Positions 60,719 through 64,000 of a DNA stretch of 64,000 nucleotides are shown one piece after another. The notes under the pieces were generated by a model. It was not told where the DNA came from. It made no database searches and saw only the letters and a program-made list of their open reading frames with translations. The stretch spans positions 682,001 to 746,000 of the forward strand of contig NW_026570256.1 of the NCBI RefSeq assembly GCF_019649055.1. Reading direction: 5' to 3'. This DNA comes from Paramacrobiotus metropolitanus. Its lineage: Eukaryota; Tardigrada; Eutardigrada; Parachela; Macrobiotidae. Both the position numbers and the translations under genes were made by a program. How positions within the stretch are numbered: position 1 is the stretch's first letter; the number at the start of each line of letters is the position of its first letter.

Positions 60719-62008
60719 CAGCGTGGTAGCGCCAAGTTGAAGACAGCGCAATTAAAATTGATCTGATTATTTCCCTGTAGTCTGCTGTCATACTGCCACT
60801 TGCAAATTTGCAGCGAATTTCATTTCCAGTGCAATAAAATTTAGCTTTCGTTGAAATGTTGAGAAATGCCTCCAGAAACTAATTCTGAAAGTAAGGCTGT
60901 AGTAGTTTCTCTACATGCCAGTGGATTGTCTATTCGGAAAATTGTGGAAAAATTATCTGAGCTTGGGAGACCGCTTAGTAAGAGTACAGTTGAACGGATT
61001 ATTAAGAAACATCAGTTGGTGTTGAGTGGAAGCCCACCGGAGACGCGTAAATTGCCTGCGCAGAACAAGCCTACAGTATGCATTCCGAAGAACATCCACA
61101 GAGTGGAAAAATTAATAGATTCTCCGAATCCCCCGTCTATTCGAGAGATCGCCCGACGTTTACGAATCTCTCATGTATCCGTGAAAAAAATTTTGGTCAA
61201 GAATCTGGAAGCGAAGTTGACGAAAAAGAAGAAGGTCCACGCGCTATCGGCGACCCAAGCTGTACAACGTGCCCATCGCGCCAAGACGTTTTTGAGGTAT
61301 TTATCGCGACGAAAACTGAAGTTTCTTTTAACAATGGACGAGATGTGGATTACTACTGATGATTTATCCGGGCAGACAGACTTCTACTACAAGCGGAAAA
61401 ATGTTGTCGTTCCTGAAAGTTGGCAAAAGCTGCCACGCAAAAACTGGCCCAAAAAAGTGATGCTCGCGATGGGGATCTCTTGGCGCGGTCAAACCGCAAT
61501 GTACGTCGTTCCCCCGGAAACCAAAGTTGATCACAAGGTATTTATCGACCTAGTCCTGAAGCCAATGATCCGCAAAGACGTACCGCGGCTATACGGATCC
61601 GACGCCAAGAAAGTGGTCCTGCACATGGACAGTGCCCCTTCCCATGTGGCCAAAGAAACTGTCCAGTGGCTGAAAGCTGAGAAAGTTAAGTACATTCCTA
61701 AAGAAGAATGGTTGGCGAATTCACCAGATGCTGCACCGATGGATTACGCGGTCAACTCGATTTTTAAACGAATTTTGAAGTGCTGTGACGCGCGCGATCA
61801 CAGGCAACTGGCACGTGTCGCGCGCCGCAAGTGGAAGACTTTTTCAATTGTTAAAATTCGAAATGCGCTCAGATCGTGGAAATCTCGTATTCGTTGTGTA
61901 ATCAAAGCTAACGGCTATCAGTACGAGCATATTTGGAAACAAAATTGTAATTAGCTTAATTGCAATAAAATATTGATTAAGTGTCTTCAACTTGGCGCTA
62001 CCACGCTG
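60719..62008 (+). mobile_element. Structurally complete Tc1/mariner transposon
   Basis: The ends 60719-60744 and 61983-62008 are perfect 26-base inverted repeats starting CAGCGTGGTAGCGCCAAG. TA flanks both ends (60717-60718 and 62009-62010). The 1290-base element carries one uninterrupted transposase gene (60866-61954). Perfect ends plus an open gene mean it could still be active or stopped moving recently. Confidence 0.95.
60866..61954 (+). CDS. Tc1/mariner transposase, DD37D type
   Basis: Cuts and pastes the element that encodes it. 362 residues, one exon, no stops. Two helix-turn-helix regions at the N-terminus (S-I-R-K-I-V-E-K-L and S-I-R-E-I-A-R-R-L) fit binding to the inverted ends, followed by a basic stretch K-K-K-K. 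Catalytic Asp residues: L-T-M-D-E-M-W, L-H-M-D-S-A-P-S-H, and S-P-D-A-A-P-M-D-Y, with 37 residues between the second and third. Asp in third place and this spacing match the DD37D (maT-like) group as I know it; exact clade needs a tree. The start ATG lies about 120 bases inside the left repeat. Confidence 0.95.
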   Translation: MPPETNSESKAVVVSLHASGLSIRKIVEKLSELGRPLSKSTVERIIKKHQLVLSGSPPETRKLPAQNKPTVCIPKNIHRVEKLIDSPNPPSIREIARRLRISHVSVKKILVKNLEAKLTKKKKVHALSATQAVQRAHRAKTFLRYLSRRKLKFLLTMDEMWITTDDLSGQTDFYYKRKNVVVPESWQKLPRKNWPKKVMLAMGISWRGQTAMYVVPPETKVDHKVFIDLVLKPMIRKDVPRLYGSDAKKVVLHMDSAPSHVAKETVQWLKAEKVKYIPKEEWLANSPDAAPMDYAVNSIFKRILKCCDARDHRQLARVARRKWKTFSIVKIRNALRSWKSRIRCVIKANGYQYEHIWKQNCN

Positions 62009-62010
62009 TA

Positions 62011-62273
62011 TATTCCGACGAGTGCTTTAGCTCAGCGAGCTTTCCGACCGTAAAGATCTCGCTGACCAGTGGACGACCATAGACTGTCAAGACTGGTATA
62101 ACTAAATGGCGCAAAGATGCCGCAGTATTGCGATGTTTCTCCACTAGCGTCCAGTCGCCGTCCACTAGTGCAAGTAGTGATAATTGTACTGTACGGAGAT
62201 TATAGTTTTCATCGTCTTCATCCTTTGCAGTTTTCATCGCCTTCGTAAACCACCAACCTGACGGTACTTGCAC
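62011..62273 (-). pseudogene. Open frame interrupted by the transposon
   Basis: An 88-codon frame (M-Q-V-P-S-G-W-W-F to K-H-S-S-E) runs into the transposon end and stops four codons inside it. Across the target site, the flank left of the element would stay open only about 17 more codons before a stop. A diverged copy of part of it lies at 58015-58110 (both give K-H-x-N-T-A-x-S-L-R on the minus strand), so the sequence has some history. Unrecognised, and possibly never a gene. Confidence 0.35.
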
Positions 62274-62453
62274 CGCACCATGTGTTTACGGTTAAACATT
62301 TTGTAATGGTGCTTTGATGTACCGCGATTTTAATGGCTGACTCTGATTCTTTTTTACACTTATACCGAAACTGCTCTCATATTATGGTTTCTTAATTTTC
62401 TTATCAAGATTCCCTTGTACTGTGTCCGGTTGGCAGAAGAGGAGCAGCGCAAA

Positions 62454-62870
62454 CGTAATAAAATCTATTTTACATATTTTATGTAATTTATATATATTTT
62501 ACCTAAAAAACTATCTAACTTATGTTTTATTACTGCTTTGCTCTGAGTGCAGTACAAATGTTGTGTACGTTTTAATATTATGCTCTTCCCCGAGATAAGC
62601 GAGTGCGCGAGTATGATGTCATTTGTATGATGTCATCGGGAATGCCTACGGGCGTGTTCTTCCCATGCTTTTTAGTTATCTGATACGCGTTCTGTCTTTG
62701 CAACGGACAGATTCTTTAGATTAAAATGTATTCTACATATTTTATGTAACTTATATATATATATTTTACCTAAAAACTATCTAACACATATTTTATTACT
62801 ATTTTTACTCTTCTCTGAGTGCAATTCAAGTTCAGTATACACAATAATATTAGGCCCTTCCCCGATTAAA
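62454..62870. repeat. Two direct copies of a ~150-base AT-rich unit
   Basis: Copies 62454-62600 and 62718-62870 share ACATATTTTATGTAA, TATATATTTTACCTAAAAA, CTATCTAAC and CTCTGAGTGCA, in the same order, with AATATTA and CTTCCCCGA near the end. The spacing is about 264 bases. They lie 0.4-0.8 kb upstream of the gene starting at 63223 and could be an element copy or duplicated regulatory DNA. Confidence 0.8.
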
Positions 62871-63156
62871 CGTGTCTTTTGCTTAGATTTCGGACAGTGG
62901 GCGTGCATGACAACACAATTCTAACTGTATCCATTATATCACCAGATTGTACAGATCTTCATTGCGTTTATGTCAACGCAACCTACCAATAAGCTCGCAC
63001 TCCCACATTGTGCCCCGCCCACGTTAGCTGTTGCGGGAATAAATACAGTTCCCTGCGCCTAGGCACAGCACAGGCATGGCTGCCAAGTGCAGACGAAAAC
63101 TGTCCAATAAGGGTCATCGTTAGCCCATCCACATTTTACACCCGTTCATATGGATC

Positions 63157-63164
63157 TATAAAAG
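63157..63164 (+). promoter_or_regulatory. TATA box of the edge gene
   Basis: TATAAAAG lies 59 bases before the start codon at 63223. That distance leaves room for a start site about 30 bases downstream and a short leader. The neighbourhood up to the ATG is AT-rich, then switches sharply to GC-rich coding sequence. Confidence 0.6.
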
Positions 63165-63222
63165 CTTCTGCACGGAATTAATTTTTACGATTTTTCTCAT
63201 TTTTTGAAAAAATTTTGCCGCC

Positions 63223-64000
63223 ATGGCATCGTCAGCTCTTGTTGCAAGGCTATGTGCAGCCATGCTGTATTTATTCCGCATCGAAGACAGCCGCCCGCCC
63301 ACGGGTTACGTTTCCCGCAGGGAAGCGCTCTCCCGTGTGCGGGAGCGCCTTGGACGCCGGGTTAAGAAGCGCACTTTCCATCGGGTACTGTCGAGTACCT
63401 TTCGAGGGCTGTTCAGTCGTACTGGAGATGGAGATCTGGAGGGACATCGCCCCCGCCGGATCCGGCGGCTTGTCCTCCGGACGCCACACCGCCGGCCGCG
63501 GGCATCAAACCCGTTCGCGCCCCCGGACTCGCCTCCAACTGATGCCGTTCCGTTCGCAGATCCGCCTCCGACTGACGACATTCCGTTCGATGATCCGTCG
63601 TTGGCCCCCGTACCGGCAGATCCGTCGGATGCCCCCCAGCCGGCAGTTTGGGATGATGGCGCCGAAATGTCAGTTTCGCCCCCTCCCGAAGAACCTCCAT
63701 CCCCGGCCCCGTCCGTGGAAATCATCGATGTGATTTCACCACCGGACGATCCTTTCCTCTGTTACGGGTACCAGACACCCGTTAGTGAATCCCGGGCTCC
63801 TTCGCCCTTTCGGGAAGCCTTCGCGGATTTCACCCCGTTGTCGTGGTTGATGGAATGGATGTCACCTTCACCGCCAGGCTCTCCGGAGTTCTCGCCTCCG
63901 AAACTCAGGCCACGCCCAGCTGCCGTGGAGGCTGTTCCATCCTCCCCGGATCCCCGGCCGCCGAACAGCCCAGTACCGGGGCCCTCGCACGTGTGGCAAA
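63223..64000 (+). CDS. Proline-rich disordered protein, runs off the window
   Basis: Function unknown. An uninterrupted frame of 259 codons from an ATG in a near-ideal start context (GCCGCCATGG) to the window end, with no stop. Residues 1-20 are mildly hydrophobic. Residues 21-90 are basic and Arg-rich (R-E-A-L-S-R-V-R-E-R-L-G-R-R-V-K-K-R). From about residue 95 it becomes Pro/Asp/Ser-rich and acidic with a rough repeat of P-F-x-D-P-P-P-T-D, and later S-P-S-P-P-G-S-P. The length without a stop in all-GC sequence could be chance, but the TATA box, start context and steady Pro-Asp-Pro pattern support a gene. No family recognised. Confidence 0.6.
   Translation, partial: MASSALVARLCAAMLYLFRIEDSRPPTGYVSRREALSRVRERLGRRVKKRTFHRVLSSTFRGLFSRTGDGDLEGHRPRRIRRLVLRTPHRRPRASNPFAPPDSPPTDAVPFADPPPTDDIPFDDPSLAPVPADPSDAPQPAVWDDGAEMSVSPPPEEPPSPAPSVEIIDVISPPDDPFLCYGYQTPVSESRAPSPFREAFADFTPLSWLMEWMSPSPPGSPEFSPPKLRPRPAAVEAVPSSPDPRPPNSPVPGPSHVWQ

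Noticed and set aside
60479-62273. Idea that the two long minus-strand frames either side of the transposon were one 180-codon gene
   Set aside because: After taking out the element and one TA, the left frame is out of register and the joined frame stops after about 17 codons. Only the right part is listed, at low confidence.
63306-63733. Overlapping frames of 139, 95 and 172 codons at the right edge
   Set aside because: Low-complexity GC-rich sequence is open in several frames. Only the frame from 63223 has a start context, a TATA box and no stop up to the edge.

Overview
This is animal nuclear DNA. Genes are split by GT/AG introns (40-90 bases up to about 2.8 kb), there is a near-canonical calmodulin, a heterotrimeric G-protein alpha subunit and a GH31 alpha-glucosidase with a trefoil domain, and there are many short DNA transposons. 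Compact genes plus small tandem families I cannot match to anything known suggest a small invertebrate. A tardigrade or other ecdysozoan is my guess, but nothing seen proves it.

Layout. At 1-3.9 kb lie two tandem minus-strand copies of an unrecognised membrane-protein family with identical lengths for exons 1 and 2; two decayed copies of its exon 2 lie at 49.55 and 50.41 kb. A TA-flanked MITE (1742-2349) and a 687-base palindrome flanked by TTAA (4091-4777) sit around these genes. At 4.8-9.7 kb there is no supportable gene but a cluster of near-perfect palindromes. Calmodulin (minus, 9730-13021) has one coding intron. From about 9 to 22 kb the plus strand is rich in A and C, which would fit one long minus-strand transcription unit with a large 5' UTR intron. 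A two-exon AT-hook protein (23483-25160, plus) and a divergent Gq-like G alpha gene (26169-27873, minus) follow.

The centre holds a complete 15-exon alpha-glucosidase gene (29924-37135, plus, 1007 residues by my splicing), which would hydrolyse glycogen or maltose-type sugars in the lysosome or outside the cell. Next come a hAT-type element with an exact 8-base target duplication (38726-39078), one or two modular genes of unknown function (39354-41919), a 2.2 kb TIR-bounded element with another element nested in it (42212-44430), and about 3 kb without genes.

The right part holds a small glycine/alanine-rich protein (47815-48306), a tandem pair of four-segment membrane proteins (52620-57092) whose second copy carries two elements in its intron, an unrecognised helical minus-strand gene (59626-60393), and a structurally complete Tc1/mariner transposon (60719-62008) that interrupts another open frame. 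At the right edge a TATA box and a strong start context lead into a proline-rich frame that stays open to the end of the window.

The genes do not form one pathway. Calmodulin and the G alpha subunit are signalling proteins and the glucosidase is metabolic. The rest are lineage-restricted families and mobile DNA. Exon limits come from reading frame, phase and splice dinucleotides only; no transcript or database evidence was available.
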